In this document: piece after piece, positions 8,434-17,054 of the stretch
Numbering within the stretch: the first letter of the stretch is position 1
How the letters are laid out: every line of letters begins with the position of its first letter
NCBI GenBank assembly: GCA_017883385.1
Contig: JADGNQ010000038.1
Span: 1-39,728, forward strand
Source of the DNA: Candidatus Sulfotelmatobacter sp.
GTDB lineage: Bacteria; Acidobacteriota; Terriglobia; Terriglobales; Acidobacteriaceae
DNA length: 39,728 bases
Direction of reading: 5' to 3'
Made by a program: the position numbers and the translations under genes
Notes under the pieces: generated by a model
What the model was told of the DNA's origin: nothing
The model's database searches: none
What the model saw: the letters and a program-made list of their open reading frames with translations, nothing else

Positions 8434-8928
8434 ATGACTTACGACGTCTCGATCGACGGCAAGGACTACCGGCTCGAACTTGAGCGAGCCGAGGGCCACT
8501 GGTTGTGTCGCCTCGACGGGCGCGAAATCGAAGTCGATGCTGTGCTGGCGCGGCTGGACGTGCTTTCGCTGCGCATCGGCAACAAAGCGTACGAAGTGAA
8601 ATGCGAGCGCGTGGCCAGCGACTTGCATCTCTGGGTTGGCAGCGCCCGCTTTGCGGCGGAAGTTCGCGATCCGCGATCGTTGCGCGGACGCGTTCGAGCG
8701 GTGGACGACCACGGCCCGAAGAAACTAACAGCTCCCATGCCCGGGAAAATCGTACGAGTGCTGGTGACCGAGGGAGCTAACGTCGATGCGGGCGCGGGCG
8801 TGCTTGTGATGGAGGCGATGAAGATGCAGAACGAAATCAAGTCGCCGAAGAAGGGAACGATCCAGAGGATTCTGGTCAGCGAAGGCGCCGCCGTGAACGC
8901 CGGAGACGTACTGGCGATTGTCGAGTAA
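8434..8928 (+). CDS. Biotinyl (biotin/lipoyl attachment) carrier protein of acyl-CoA carboxylase
   Basis: This 164-residue protein (ATG at 8434, GTTCTC just upstream, weak ribosome site) ends in a biotinyl domain with MEAMKM. Lys130 is the expected biotinylation site, 35 residues from the C-terminus as usual. The first 80 residues or so (YDVSIDGKDYRLELERA, then CRLDGREIEVD) are beta-rich and resemble the BT linker domain of propionyl- and methylcrotonyl-CoA carboxylase alpha subunits rather than the Ala/Pro-rich N-terminus of AccB. Together with the gene upstream it therefore reads like an alpha subunit split into two chains. It converges on the parvulin gene, whose stop is 12 bp away. Confidence 0.9.
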   Translation: MTYDVSIDGKDYRLELERAEGHWLCRLDGREIEVDAVLARLDVLSLRIGNKAYEVKCERVASDLHLWVGSARFAAEVRDPRSLRGRVRAVDDHGPKKLTAPMPGKIVRVLVTEGANVDAGAGVLVMEAMKMQNEIKSPKKGTIQRILVSEGAAVNAGDVLAIVE

Positions 8929-8940
8929 GAATCCGAGTAA

Positions 8941-10005
8941 CTACTTCTCTACTCCGTTGGTGTCCAGCACCCTTTTCGCGTAGTAGTTCTCGACCTTGGC
9001 CGAGTCCCGCAAAACCTCGTAGTACGCAGCCTTCAGCAACTGTTCGCGACGGTCGTGGAGTTGCGAGCGGATAGCCTGCTGCACCCGCGGATCTGCCAAC
9101 TCGCGCTGTCCGGCAGGTTCTTTCGATACCAGCTTCACGATGCGGAATCCCAAAGCCTGCTTGGTCTGGGGATTGACTACGGTGATGATGGAGCTGTACT
9201 GGCCGGGTTTGAGTTTCACCACCGCGTCACGGGTAAACGGGTCAGTATTGCGCAGCGAGGATTCGGGTACGGTTCCGAGATCGCCGCCGTTGCCTGAGGT
9301 TTCGGGGTCTTCGGAGTACTTCATTGCCAATGTGGCGAAATCGTCGCCACTGTCGAGGCGGTTCCCGATCATCTGGATCTTCTTGCGCGCGTCCCCCTCG
9401 TTTTGCGCCTTGTCGTTCTGGTTATGCGCCTGCGGGTTGGGCGCCGGAGTCACCATGATCTGGGCCAGGTGATACGTCGGTTCGATCAGATTGAACTCGC
9501 CTTTGTGCGCGGTGTAGTAGTCGGTGATGTCCTGGTCGGTCACGTTGATCTTGGACGAAACTTCCTTGTTCATCACCTTGTCGACCGTGACGGAGCGCCG
9601 GATGTCGCGTTTGAAATCAACCAGCGTGATCTTTTTGTCCTTAAGCCGCTGGTCGAATTCCTCCTGCGTAAAGGGAGATTTGAATTCGTTGTACTTGCGG
9701 TCGACTTCCTCGTCGGTGGCCAGCAGGCCAAGTTTCTCGGCGCGCCGCATCAAGATCTCGTCGTCGATCATTTGGTGCAGGATGTTCAGGCGAAGCGCGG
9801 TGGCTTGTTCGCCCGTCGGCGCCTGCTGCGCTGAGGCGACGTTGTTGTTGTAGTACTTGTCGACGTCGGTGCGGGGAATTTTCCGGCCATCCACGGTGGC
9901 CATCACGTCGCCACCGGCCTGCGAGTTGCAGGCGGCCAGCGCTGCGAGCAGAACGGCGCCTGACAGCGCCGCGCCAGCCCGGACAAAGAACGAGGTTTTT
10001 CTCAA
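8941..10005 (-). CDS. Parvulin-type (SurA/PpiC/PrsA-like) peptidyl-prolyl isomerase lipoprotein
   Basis: Start taken as TTG at 10005: GGAG lies 8-9 bases upstream, and the encoded peptide is a textbook lipoprotein signal (RKTSFFVRAG..., lipobox LAAC). Longer versions from further upstream would bury the signal. The 354-residue protein has an N-terminal SurA-like helical domain (VDGRKIPRTDVDKYY, MIDDEILMRRAEKLGL). The PPIase domain follows, with YHLAQIMV, YSEDPETSGNGGDLG and LGFRIVKLV. It likely helps fold secreted or outer-membrane proteins in the periplasm. It is last in the reverse cluster larE-dsbA-parvulin, and folding plus disulfide formation fit together functionally. Confidence 0.88.
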   Translation of the reverse strand: MRKTSFFVRAGAALSGAVLLAALAACNSQAGGDVMATVDGRKIPRTDVDKYYNNNVASAQQAPTGEQATALRLNILHQMIDDEILMRRAEKLGLLATDEEVDRKYNEFKSPFTQEEFDQRLKDKKITLVDFKRDIRRSVTVDKVMNKEVSSKINVTDQDITDYYTAHKGEFNLIEPTYHLAQIMVTPAPNPQAHNQNDKAQNEGDARKKIQMIGNRLDSGDDFATLAMKYSEDPETSGNGGDLGTVPESSLRNTDPFTRDAVVKLKPGQYSSIITVVNPQTKQALGFRIVKLVSKEPAGQRELADPRVQQAIRSQLHDRREQLLKAAYYEVLRDSAKVENYYAKRVLDTNGVEK

Positions 10006-10090
10006 GAGAATTTCTCCAGTTCCTGACAGCAACCACAAACGAAAATCGAGACCGAGCGTAGCGTCCGGCGCGCCGTTTCTCAACAACTAA

Positions 10091-11035
10091 CTACTTGGAT
10101 GCCGGCGCCGGGGCCGACGGCAAATGTTCCGGCACGGGCTGTCCTGCGTCTTTAAGGGCGGTGTCGAGGGCAGCGCGGACCTCGCTGACCGGAACTGCGC
10201 CGTCGATCTTCTGACCGTTGATGAAGAGGGTCGGCGTTGCGTTTACGCCAAGACCATCCGCCTCCTTCATGGACGCTCTTACGGAATCCTCATTTTGCGC
10301 CTTGACGCACGATTGCAGTTTCACCGCGTCGATGCTGTGCTTCTGGCCTTGCAGGATGGCCATCTTGTCGATGGCATCGAAGCGCGCGGGAATTGTTTTC
10401 TCGTTGTCCACTTCGCGCTTGTTGGCGTGGATATAGTCAGCGAAATCCCAGTAGGCATCGGGGTTTTGCATGGCCAGGCAATTGGCGTCGACGGCCGCGT
10501 GAATCGCCCAGGGATGAATCTCCGACAGCGGATAATCCTTGTAGATGAAAGTGACCCGGTCGCCGTATTCCTTCAGAATCTCGGGAAACAGCGTCTGGTG
10601 CATGCGCGAGCAGAACGGGCACTCGAAGTCGTCGAAGTTGACCACCACGACCTTGGCGGACTTGGCCCCGCGCGACGGCCGGCCGGCGACGTCGATCTTG
10701 CTCATCAACTCGGCAAAAGGATCCTTGGTCAAGTCGAACTTCGTGACACGCAGCATGGTGCCGCGGTCTTTAGAGAGCAGGAACTTGTAGTCCTGTTTCT
10801 TGTTTTCGCCATCGATGCTTACGGCGACGGTGTCGTAGCCAGGCCAGTCCGTGCTCGGAGTGATGGCCCCGACGATCACCTTCACTTCTGCTGGAATGTT
10901 GTAGTAAGCGCGCACCTGGTGCTCGATTTTTCGTGCCGTCTCGGGAGGCGCGGACTGGGCGACACAACCCAGGCAAATGAGAAACAGGACGAGCAACGAA
11001 CGTCGAATTGTGGTCACCAGGAACCGCCTGAGCAT
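10091..11035 (-). CDS. DsbA-like periplasmic thiol-disulfide oxidoreductase
   Basis: The 314-residue protein opens with an Arg-rich n-region and a hydrophobic signal segment (SLLVLFLICLGC). A domain of about 90 residues without a known assignment follows (VRAYYNIPAEVKVIVGAI...). From about residue 128 a thioredoxin/DsbA fold appears, with active site C139-P-F-C142, a helical insert, and the cis-Pro loop ATPTLFING. This is the DSBA/Thioredoxin_4 type related to BdbD. It oxidises or reshuffles disulfides of exported proteins. It sits between a LarE-like gene (59 bp upstream) and a parvulin (85 bp downstream), all on the reverse strand. Confidence 0.88.
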   Translation of the reverse strand: MLRRFLVTTIRRSLLVLFLICLGCVAQSAPPETARKIEHQVRAYYNIPAEVKVIVGAITPSTDWPGYDTVAVSIDGENKKQDYKFLLSKDRGTMLRVTKFDLTKDPFAELMSKIDVAGRPSRGAKSAKVVVVNFDDFECPFCSRMHQTLFPEILKEYGDRVTFIYKDYPLSEIHPWAIHAAVDANCLAMQNPDAYWDFADYIHANKREVDNEKTIPARFDAIDKMAILQGQKHSIDAVKLQSCVKAQNEDSVRASMKEADGLGVNATPTLFINGQKIDGAVPVSEVRAALDTALKDAGQPVPEHLPSAPAPASK

Positions 11036-11094
11036 CGCGAATTGAACACTCGATTATCTCACAGGGCTTGCGGGCGAGCCGCGCTGTCGAGTCG

Positions 11095-11940
11095 CTAGCC
11101 CGTGCGGCGGAGCTGATCTGCGGACAGCAAAGAGTTCATCGATCCGGAGCGAAAACCCTCCAGATCGAGGGTAACGAACTTGAAGCCGAGTGCTTTGAAG
11201 ATCGCCGTGAACTCGACGGCCATGGCGGGATTCAGAGCGCGCTCCAGTTCTTCGCGAGCGATTTCGATGCGGACGATATCCCCGTGATGGCGTACCCGGA
11301 ATTGCCGGAAGCCGAGGGCGCGAATGGCGTCTTCGCCGCGTTCGACAACGTCGAGCGCCTCGCGCGTTACCGGGCGGCCGTATTCGATACGCGAGGAGAG
11401 ACAGGCGGACGCTGGCTTGTCCCAGATGCGCAGGCCAACGTGGCGAGCGAGCTCGCGGATCTCTTGCTTGGTGAGTCCTGCCTTCAGCAACGGAGCCGCG
11501 ACATGATGTGCCTTGGCAGCCTGTTGCCCGGGGCGAAAGTCGCCCTGATCGTCCAGGTTGACGCCGTAGGCAATCGCGTCGAAACCACGCGCGGCGCGGA
11601 GTTGTTCCATCACCGCGAAGAGTTCGTCTTTGCACTGAAAGCAGCGCTGTCCGTCATTACGCGCATATTCGGGACGGTCGAGTTCAGAAGTGGAGATGAC
11701 CTCGACCGGAATCCCCTGCTCGTTGGCGAAGGCAATGGCATCCGCGAGATGAGTGCGGGCCAGGCTGGGAGAGTCGGCGATCACTGCCAACATTTCGTTG
11801 CCAAGCACGCTGTGAGCGGCCCAGGCCAGATACGCAGAATCGACACCGCCGGAGTAGGCGACGAGGACGCGGCCGAGTTGGCGCAGGTCGGCCCGGAGTT
11901 GGGAATCCTTCGCGGCGACGCTGGTCTCGGGAGCCTGCAT
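11095..11940 (-). CDS. larE: LarE-like ATP-dependent sacrificial sulfur transferase
   Basis: The ATG at 11940 gives 281 residues; the longer frame upstream lacks family features. It has an N-type ATP pyrophosphatase PP-loop (S30-G-G-V-D-S35), a D-S-P-S-L segment, RCFQCKDELF, and the conserved WDKPASACLSSRIEYG motif that carries the sulfur-donating cysteine in LarE. LarE adenylates pyridinium-3,5-biscarboxylic acid mononucleotide and inserts sulfur to build the nickel-pincer cofactor of lactate racemase and relatives. larB, larC and larA are not in the window, so the target enzyme is unknown; some LarE homologues occur without lactate racemase. Confidence 0.88.
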   Translation of the reverse strand: MQAPETSVAAKDSQLRADLRQLGRVLVAYSGGVDSAYLAWAAHSVLGNEMLAVIADSPSLARTHLADAIAFANEQGIPVEVISTSELDRPEYARNDGQRCFQCKDELFAVMEQLRAARGFDAIAYGVNLDDQGDFRPGQQAAKAHHVAAPLLKAGLTKQEIRELARHVGLRIWDKPASACLSSRIEYGRPVTREALDVVERGEDAIRALGFRQFRVRHHGDIVRIEIAREELERALNPAMAVEFTAIFKALGFKFVTLDLEGFRSGSMNSLLSADQLRRTG

Positions 11941-12303
11941 GGTTTCTATCCTACCAGCCGAGGCCCGCGACCTGGGCAAGACTTCGGATCAAAGAATGGC
12001 CCGCTGGCGAAAGTAGTTCACTCCAGCGGCGAGCCGGTGGGAAGTGTCACTAGACGCCGCTGCCCGGCTGAATTCGAGTGCAAAGGATCCGGGGTGGGTC
12101 TCAAGGCGATGCAGATCGAAACGCTGGTCAACGAGTAATGGATTTATCGCCAACCCATGCCTGAGGAGTCTGTGTCATAGCTCTTCTTCCGCCCCTCCGG
12201 GGCTTGCCCATTTCCCACTTGAAATTGCGTTCTCGCAGACCGGCAAACTACTGAGAAGGAACGCACGGGAGTATTCTACTGGCCTGCTGTCCGGGAGAAT
12301 GTC
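11941..12303. other. Intergenic region between larE and VOC genes
   Basis: I see no coding frame with family-like sequence here. A small perfect hairpin GCCCC-TCC-GGGGC lies at 12191-12203. A ribosome site (GGGAGA at about 12293-12298) precedes the VOC gene. Confidence 0.5.
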
Positions 12304-12684
12304 ATGAAGATTGTGCCTGTGATCAAGTCCAGCGATTTGCAAAGATCATTACATTTCTACACCGAAGTTCTCGATTTCGAGCGCAAGTGGCCTGGACATG
12401 AAGACGGCGAGATGGCCAACGGAGTCATTGACCTAGTTCGGGACGGGGCCGAACTACAGCTTTCACGTCATTCAGGAGACGGTGTCTTCGGCTCCGTCAA
12501 TCGTGTGTTTGTGGACAACGTTGATGAGCGTTATGCGACCTTCCGCACGCGGGGTCTGAACACGACACAGCGTCCTGAGTCTCCAATTCACACTGCGCCA
12601 GTTGATCAGACGTGGGGACTGCGTGAATTTGCGGTGACCGACCCAGACGGCAACAATCTCTGTTTCTGCATGCCCAAAAGATAA
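12304..12684 (+). CDS. VOC-superfamily protein (glyoxalase/bleomycin-resistance-like)
   Basis: This 126-residue protein shows the vicinal-oxygen-chelate pattern. It opens with a beta strand and the SSDLQRSLHFYTEVLDFE helix, and ends with a WGLREFAVTDPDGNNLCFC strand pair in which the Glu/Arg/Asp-Pro-Asp-Gly-Asn pattern is typical. The family includes metal-dependent dioxygenases, glyoxalase I and drug-binding proteins. The length and the RVFVDNVDERYATFRTRGL segment fit the bleomycin-binding-like branch. The substrate cannot be named, and resistance should not be assumed. It is a lone gene, converging on the Sel1-repeat gene 75 bp away. Its base composition looks less GC-rich than neighbouring genes. 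Confidence 0.85.
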   Translation: MKIVPVIKSSDLQRSLHFYTEVLDFERKWPGHEDGEMANGVIDLVRDGAELQLSRHSGDGVFGSVNRVFVDNVDERYATFRTRGLNTTQRPESPIHTAPVDQTWGLREFAVTDPDGNNLCFCMPKR

Positions 12685-12759
12685 CTGACGAACCCAGGCG
12701 ATTGCACTCAAAACCCCTCGGTCGGCATGATGAGTGTAATCGAGATTCTTCGCCAACGA

Positions 12760-13875
12760 TTATTTCAAATGGAAATCGACCGCAACCTCAATCTGGGTCG
12801 CAACCGGCACCCCATCCTTCGTTCCAGGCTCAAACTTCCAAGTGCTGATCGCGGCGATCGCCTTCTCATCCAACCCTTTCCCAAGTGATGTCACCACTTT
12901 GACATCACGTGTATTGCCGTCGGCGCCGACGATCAGCGAAAGCACACATGTGCCCTGAAATTTGGCCTTGTTTGCCTCATCGGAGTACTCCGGTTCCGGA
13001 TCATAAATCACCCTAGGGGGGCGAATGCCGCCTGGCAGTACGGTGTGATCGGCAGCTTTTTTGTACCAGACTGCCGCTTCGGAGGGATCTTGTGGGACTC
13101 CCAGACCCTTCTCGTAAAGTGATCCGATGTTCCTTTCCGCTTGCGCGTTCCCTTGAACTGCGGCCTTGCGGTACCAGTTCATCGCTTTCGCATAGTCCTG
13201 GCTGACTCCAAGTCCTTGCTCGTAAAGGTGGCCAACGTTCTTCTGCGCCTCGCTGTCTCCGGTATCTGCTGCCCTGGTGTACCAAGCCATTGCTACCGCA
13301 TAACTTTGCTCAACTCCCTGTCCATTCTGGTAAAGCAGGCCGAGGTAGACTTGCGCTTTAACGTTCCCATGCTGGGCAGCCGTCTGGTACCAAGTCGCTG
13401 CCTCTGAATAATCTTGTTTGACTCCGAGCCCGTCGTTGTAGAGGAAACCCATGTTGGTGCTCGCCCTCACGTTCCCTTGTGCAGCCGCGTTGCGATACCA
13501 GGTCATTGCTTCGCCGTAATCTTGTTTAACGCCCCACCCATTTTGATAGAGCCAGCCGATGTTATTTTGAGCTTCGGCATAGCCTCCAATGGCTGCCTTG
13601 CGGAACCAGTTCATTGCCTCCGAGTAGTCCTGCCTTACTCCGAACCCATTCTCGTAGAGCCACCCGATATTGTTCTCAGCCACAGCATTGCCTCGCTCCG
13701 CTGCCTTGCGGAACCAAATCATTGCCGAGGAATAATCCTTCTGGGCCAAATAATCGTTACCGACTCTTGCCTGCGCCTCGGGTGTTGTCGGTTGCGGTGC
13801 GGAGACATTCTGGGCAATGGCGCCAATCGAGAGCAGCGCCGCGGAGACGACTTTAAAGCAATAGCTCTTAGTCAC
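12760..13875 (-). CDS. Sel1-repeat protein with C-terminal TonB domain
   Basis: The 371-residue protein starts with a signal peptide (CFKVVSAALLSIGAIAQNVSA). Seven Sel1-type TPR repeats of 36 residues follow at about residues 33-287. Each has the pattern A-x-x-N-I-G-x-L-Y-x-x-G-x-G-V-x-Q-D-Y-x-x-A-M-x-W-Y-R-K-A-A. The last 85 residues are a TonB C-terminal domain (EYSDEANKAKFQGTCVLSLIV, KAIAAISTWKFEPG). The DNA shows the repeats as near-108-bp units. Sel1 repeats bind proteins. The TonB_C domain here lacks the usual membrane anchor and Pro-rich linker, so it may bind an outer-membrane or cell-envelope partner rather than transmit energy. Confidence 0.88.
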   Translation of the reverse strand: MTKSYCFKVVSAALLSIGAIAQNVSAPQPTTPEAQARVGNDYLAQKDYSSAMIWFRKAAERGNAVAENNIGWLYENGFGVRQDYSEAMNWFRKAAIGGYAEAQNNIGWLYQNGWGVKQDYGEAMTWYRNAAAQGNVRASTNMGFLYNDGLGVKQDYSEAATWYQTAAQHGNVKAQVYLGLLYQNGQGVEQSYAVAMAWYTRAADTGDSEAQKNVGHLYEQGLGVSQDYAKAMNWYRKAAVQGNAQAERNIGSLYEKGLGVPQDPSEAAVWYKKAADHTVLPGGIRPPRVIYDPEPEYSDEANKAKFQGTCVLSLIVGADGNTRDVKVVTSLGKGLDEKAIAAISTWKFEPGTKDGVPVATQIEVAVDFHLK

Positions 13876-13983
13876 GCCCTAATCTCCGTGATCTTTGCGC
13901 GAGAAACGTGCAAGGGCACATTCATTGAAGGGTGCGTAGCCACTTATCTTAGCGCGGAACTCCAGTCTTGGGCTGTCAATTGG

Positions 13984-14019
13984 CGCAACCGGGCCATAGC
14001 ACTCGTTGACCCGGTTGCG
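13984..14019. repeat. 10-bp perfect inverted repeat (hairpin)
   Basis: CGCAACCGGG at 13984-13993 pairs perfectly with CCCGGTTGCG at 14010-14019 across a 16-base loop. It lies 109 bp upstream of the Sel1/TonB gene start, on its promoter side, so it could be a regulatory site or a repeat. No T run follows. Confidence 0.55.
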
Positions 14020-14097
14020 GGTACAGGCCGGGGGATTGACGACAGGACTCCGGGCTGGCGGCGAGCGCGAGTGCACAAGCTGCGGAAGAACTTACGA

Positions 14098-14245
14098 TTC
14101 GTATCAGGGCCTCGCTTCAGCGATGCCGGTAGAAGGAGCGAGCTTCTAACGGCGTTCAGCCGCCGTGTGGGCGCAGCAGCAGGGGCTGAAGCCGGGGTAT
14201 TTTTGCTTGCGAAGCGGCACGGCTGAAGCCGTGCCCTGATACGAA
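14098..14245. repeat. BIME/MITE-like element with inverted ends
   Basis: TTCGTATCAGGGC at 14098-14110 is repeated in inverted form as GCCCTGATACGAA at 14233-14245. Similarity continues inward for about 35 bases on both sides (a CTTCAGC core). The right end includes the perfect hairpin GGCACGGCT-GA-AGCCGTGCC at 14216-14235. This is the layout of paired REP units in opposite orientation. There is no coding capacity inside. Confidence 0.75.
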
Positions 14246-14278
14246 ACGCTGATACAAATCGAGAGCGTTCGAGCAGTC

Positions 14279-16867
14279 TCAGTACAGGCGTTCCTGCCGC
14301 CTCAGGTTGCCGAACGAGCCGATGTTCGCGAGGCTGAAGGTGAAGCGGAACAGATTTTCGTTGCGCACGTTGGCGATGGCATAGCGGCGGTATTCCAGAG
14401 TCACACCGCAGCAGTCCCAGTTGTAACTGGTTTGGGCGGTGGCGAACTGCAGTTGCTTGGTTTCCGCGTCGATGCCAAAGCTGCTGGCGGCGCTGAATCC
14501 GCGGCGGTTGAGCCCGCCGTAGCCGAGCGCCACACGGAATTGCTGGAATTTGCAGGTCACCTGAGTAGTTGTGGACGTGACCGGGCTGCATTGTCCTTCG
14601 CTCTGGGTCGAGGATGTCGTAGTGGAGTTCGCGAGCTGCTGCGGAATCTGAAGAAAGGCGTCGCCGCCCCCTACCGTGAATGGTCCCACGTTGTAATTGA
14701 CCAGCAGGGTACTGGCATTGATGCGGCCCAGCTGAAAGTCGTAGTCGAGGTCCCACTCGGTATCGGTGCGGCTGCTGGTGGCAACCCGCAGCCGCGACAC
14801 CACTGGAGAAAGATGGCGAGGTTGAGTGATGAAGGCGATGCCCGTCAGATCTTCCGTCGTGGTGAAGACGTCGCGCTGCCCAGTCACGAGCGCTCCGCCG
14901 AACGTTGGATCGAGGAAATATTTTTGCGCGATTTCCCAGGTAGCAACCTCCCGCACCTCGGGTCCGGGCGCGCAGGGCAGATTGTCCAGGTTACTGACAC
15001 GTTGCCACGGCACAGTTTGTTCCGCCGCGGCGCTGCCCACCGCCAGTGCGGTCATGGGCGTTTCGCAGTCCTGACTCTGCGACCCGGTTTGCGATGAAGA
15101 ACGCTTTGCGTAGAGCCGGGTGATGAATCCGTACTCGACCTCGTGCGTGTTGCTCAGCAGGTCGCGCTCGTCGAAGTGGAGCACGTTCGCGAAATCATTC
15201 ACGCCCGTCACCAGGCGGTAGACGGCACGCGGTTCAATGACGTGCTTCCACTTCCGTCCCAGAAACTCGTTCTGGAAGACTTTCTCCAGAACCGGCGGGC
15301 GCAGCTCCACCGAGGTTTCGAGGGCCTGCCGGTTCGTGGGATCGTTCAGGGACTGCCCGCCCACAAAGCGCTGGCTGTAGTAAGTCTCGTGCAGAGTCAG
15401 CGCCGGGCGCAAAGACCATCCCTGGAACTGCAGGGGCAGAGAGATCTCCGGGCTGAGATCGAAGCGCGTGAGCAGATTGCCCGTGTGAAAGCCGGGCTCG
15501 CTGCGAGCCAGGCCTCCCAGCGATGCGTCGAATGACCAGACGAACGGGGAGCGGCCCAGTGGGCGGTCCACGCTGGAGACGTCGAAGCTGGGCGCATGCA
15601 GGATCTGGATAGCATCGAAAGCGGGCGGGTTCGTGAGCACGCCGTTGTTGAGGCGCTGAAAAAAGTTCTGATAGCGCTCCACCATGCCGCCCAACGAGAA
15701 ACCATGGACGGCCTTCGAGAGAAAGACCTGCGACTTCACTTCAGAGTTCACGGCCTGGGTGAAGACCTCGTTGAAAGCCAGGCGAAACAGAAATGAACTG
15801 AGATAGTCGACATTGGAGACGGCGCGGAAGCCCTGAAAGTTGCCTTCCGCCATCAGTCGCACCTCCTGACCGCCTTCGCGCAACGGTTTCAAGCCGGCGC
15901 CTTGGCTGATGCCGCGGTCCATCACGCCGAAATAGCTCAGGTCGATGTAGGACGTGTCGGTGGGGCGCGCGCGGAATTCTCCTCGTTGCGCCCAGCCGCG
16001 CCGGGAGAAGTATTCGGCACCTACGGTCGCGTCCATGCTGCGGTTCATTGCCCAATAGAAGGCATCGCCGATGATGTTGCCCTTGGTCGAAGACCGCCCA
16101 ATGGTGGGCATCAGGAATCCAGTGTCCCTGGCTTCCCGGGCCACGGGATGAGTGGCGTAGGGAAGGTAGAGCACCGGGAATCCGTGCAGCCAGAACGTGC
16201 TGCGGTAGATGCTGGCATTACCGCCCACATCCACGACTACTTTGCGGGCCTGGAACTGCCATTTGGGATGGGGGAGTTCGCAGGTCGTAATCGTGCCGTC
16301 GTAGACCAGGTAATGGTCGGAACTCGGCTTCTCCACGATTTTTCCGGTGAAGGCGAAGGGAGCGGTGGAGGTCAGAACAACGCGGTTGCCGCGAAAGCGC
16401 AGCCCGGTGGTTCCAACGACGTCGTAGAAGCGGCCGGTCTCGGCGGTCAGATTATAGGTTCCGTGGCTGGCCCTGAGATGGTCGTCGTTGGGACCGCCGT
16501 CAAGCGTGAGGTGGCCGGAGGCGGTCGCTTCGCCGCTGTCAGAGTTGTAGGTGACGTCATCGGCGCGAAGAATGTAGGTGCGGTAGTGAATTTCGGCGTT
16601 GCCGTGAAGCTTGTAAACGTCACCGTCTTTTTCCTGCTGCAGGGCGCAGATGGTCGTTTCGTCATTGTCTTGCGTCGCGGCCTGGTTGGCGCAGGGCGAG
16701 GTTGAGGTTGCCGACGGGGCCTCCGCTTTTTGGCCTGCCGCTTGAGGGATGGGAGACGCAGTCTGGCCTAGATTTCCGGGAAGCAACTGGCTGGTTACTA
16801 GCGCAGGAGCGGGAAGCTGGTGACAAAGGAACAGCGCCGTGATAAGGAATCTAGTGCGGAGCGTCAT
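14279..16867 (-). CDS. lptD: LPS-assembly outer-membrane protein LptD
   Basis: The ATG at 16867 gives 862 residues with a direct signal peptide (LRTRFLITALFLCHQLPAPA). A more upstream start (16906) would put charged residues in front of it. An OstA/LptA-like beta-jellyroll lies at about residues 85-190 (VYKLHGNAEIHYRTYILRADDVTYN, ATASGHLTL). The long beta-barrel region follows, with FPVLYLPYATHPV and a C-terminal strand ending in Y. LptD with the lipoprotein LptE inserts lipopolysaccharide into the outer leaflet, so its presence argues for a diderm cell with LPS. It diverges from the RDD-family gene. No lptE is visible nearby. Confidence 0.88.
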   Translation of the reverse strand: MTLRTRFLITALFLCHQLPAPALVTSQLLPGNLGQTASPIPQAAGQKAEAPSATSTSPCANQAATQDNDETTICALQQEKDGDVYKLHGNAEIHYRTYILRADDVTYNSDSGEATASGHLTLDGGPNDDHLRASHGTYNLTAETGRFYDVVGTTGLRFRGNRVVLTSTAPFAFTGKIVEKPSSDHYLVYDGTITTCELPHPKWQFQARKVVVDVGGNASIYRSTFWLHGFPVLYLPYATHPVAREARDTGFLMPTIGRSSTKGNIIGDAFYWAMNRSMDATVGAEYFSRRGWAQRGEFRARPTDTSYIDLSYFGVMDRGISQGAGLKPLREGGQEVRLMAEGNFQGFRAVSNVDYLSSFLFRLAFNEVFTQAVNSEVKSQVFLSKAVHGFSLGGMVERYQNFFQRLNNGVLTNPPAFDAIQILHAPSFDVSSVDRPLGRSPFVWSFDASLGGLARSEPGFHTGNLLTRFDLSPEISLPLQFQGWSLRPALTLHETYYSQRFVGGQSLNDPTNRQALETSVELRPPVLEKVFQNEFLGRKWKHVIEPRAVYRLVTGVNDFANVLHFDERDLLSNTHEVEYGFITRLYAKRSSSQTGSQSQDCETPMTALAVGSAAAEQTVPWQRVSNLDNLPCAPGPEVREVATWEIAQKYFLDPTFGGALVTGQRDVFTTTEDLTGIAFITQPRHLSPVVSRLRVATSSRTDTEWDLDYDFQLGRINASTLLVNYNVGPFTVGGGDAFLQIPQQLANSTTTSSTQSEGQCSPVTSTTTQVTCKFQQFRVALGYGGLNRRGFSAASSFGIDAETKQLQFATAQTSYNWDCCGVTLEYRRYAIANVRNENLFRFTFSLANIGSFGNLRRQERLY

Positions 16868-17054
16868 CGGAAAAAAATCAAAGGGAGAAGATCGTTCATC
16901 GGACACCTGCCCTGTTCGGCGTCTTGACGCGGCATCGTGAACTTAGCACGGCACTGGCCGCAAGGCAAAGTGGCGAAAAAGGCTAGGATTCCCGTTGGAC
17001 CATCCCGGTTGCACGTGGCGCATTGACCGGCACGATTTTGCAAGACTGGCTTTC

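Larger units (their letters stand above)
13876..14278. other. Intergenic region filled with palindromic repeats
   Basis: There is no coding frame I can support. It holds a hairpin at 13984-14019 and the inverted-repeat element at 14098-14245, listed separately. The rest has no recognisable signal. Confidence 0.6.

Noticed and set aside
10091-11035. Second selenoprotein candidate among the thiol enzymes
   Set aside because: The DsbA-like active site is an ordinary Cys-Pro-Phe-Cys without an in-frame TGA.
10124-11098. A long forward open frame opposite the DsbA-like gene
   Set aside because: The reverse frame carries a signal peptide, CPFC motif and cis-Pro loop; the forward one has no recognisable feature.
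12304-12684. Antibiotic-resistance gene call for the VOC protein
   Set aside because: Only the general VOC fold can be seen; the substrate is unknown and most such chromosomal proteins are not resistance determinants.
13984-14019. Terminator for lptD or the Sel1/TonB gene
   Set aside because: The stem has a 16-base loop and no T run, and it lies upstream rather than downstream of the Sel1/TonB gene.
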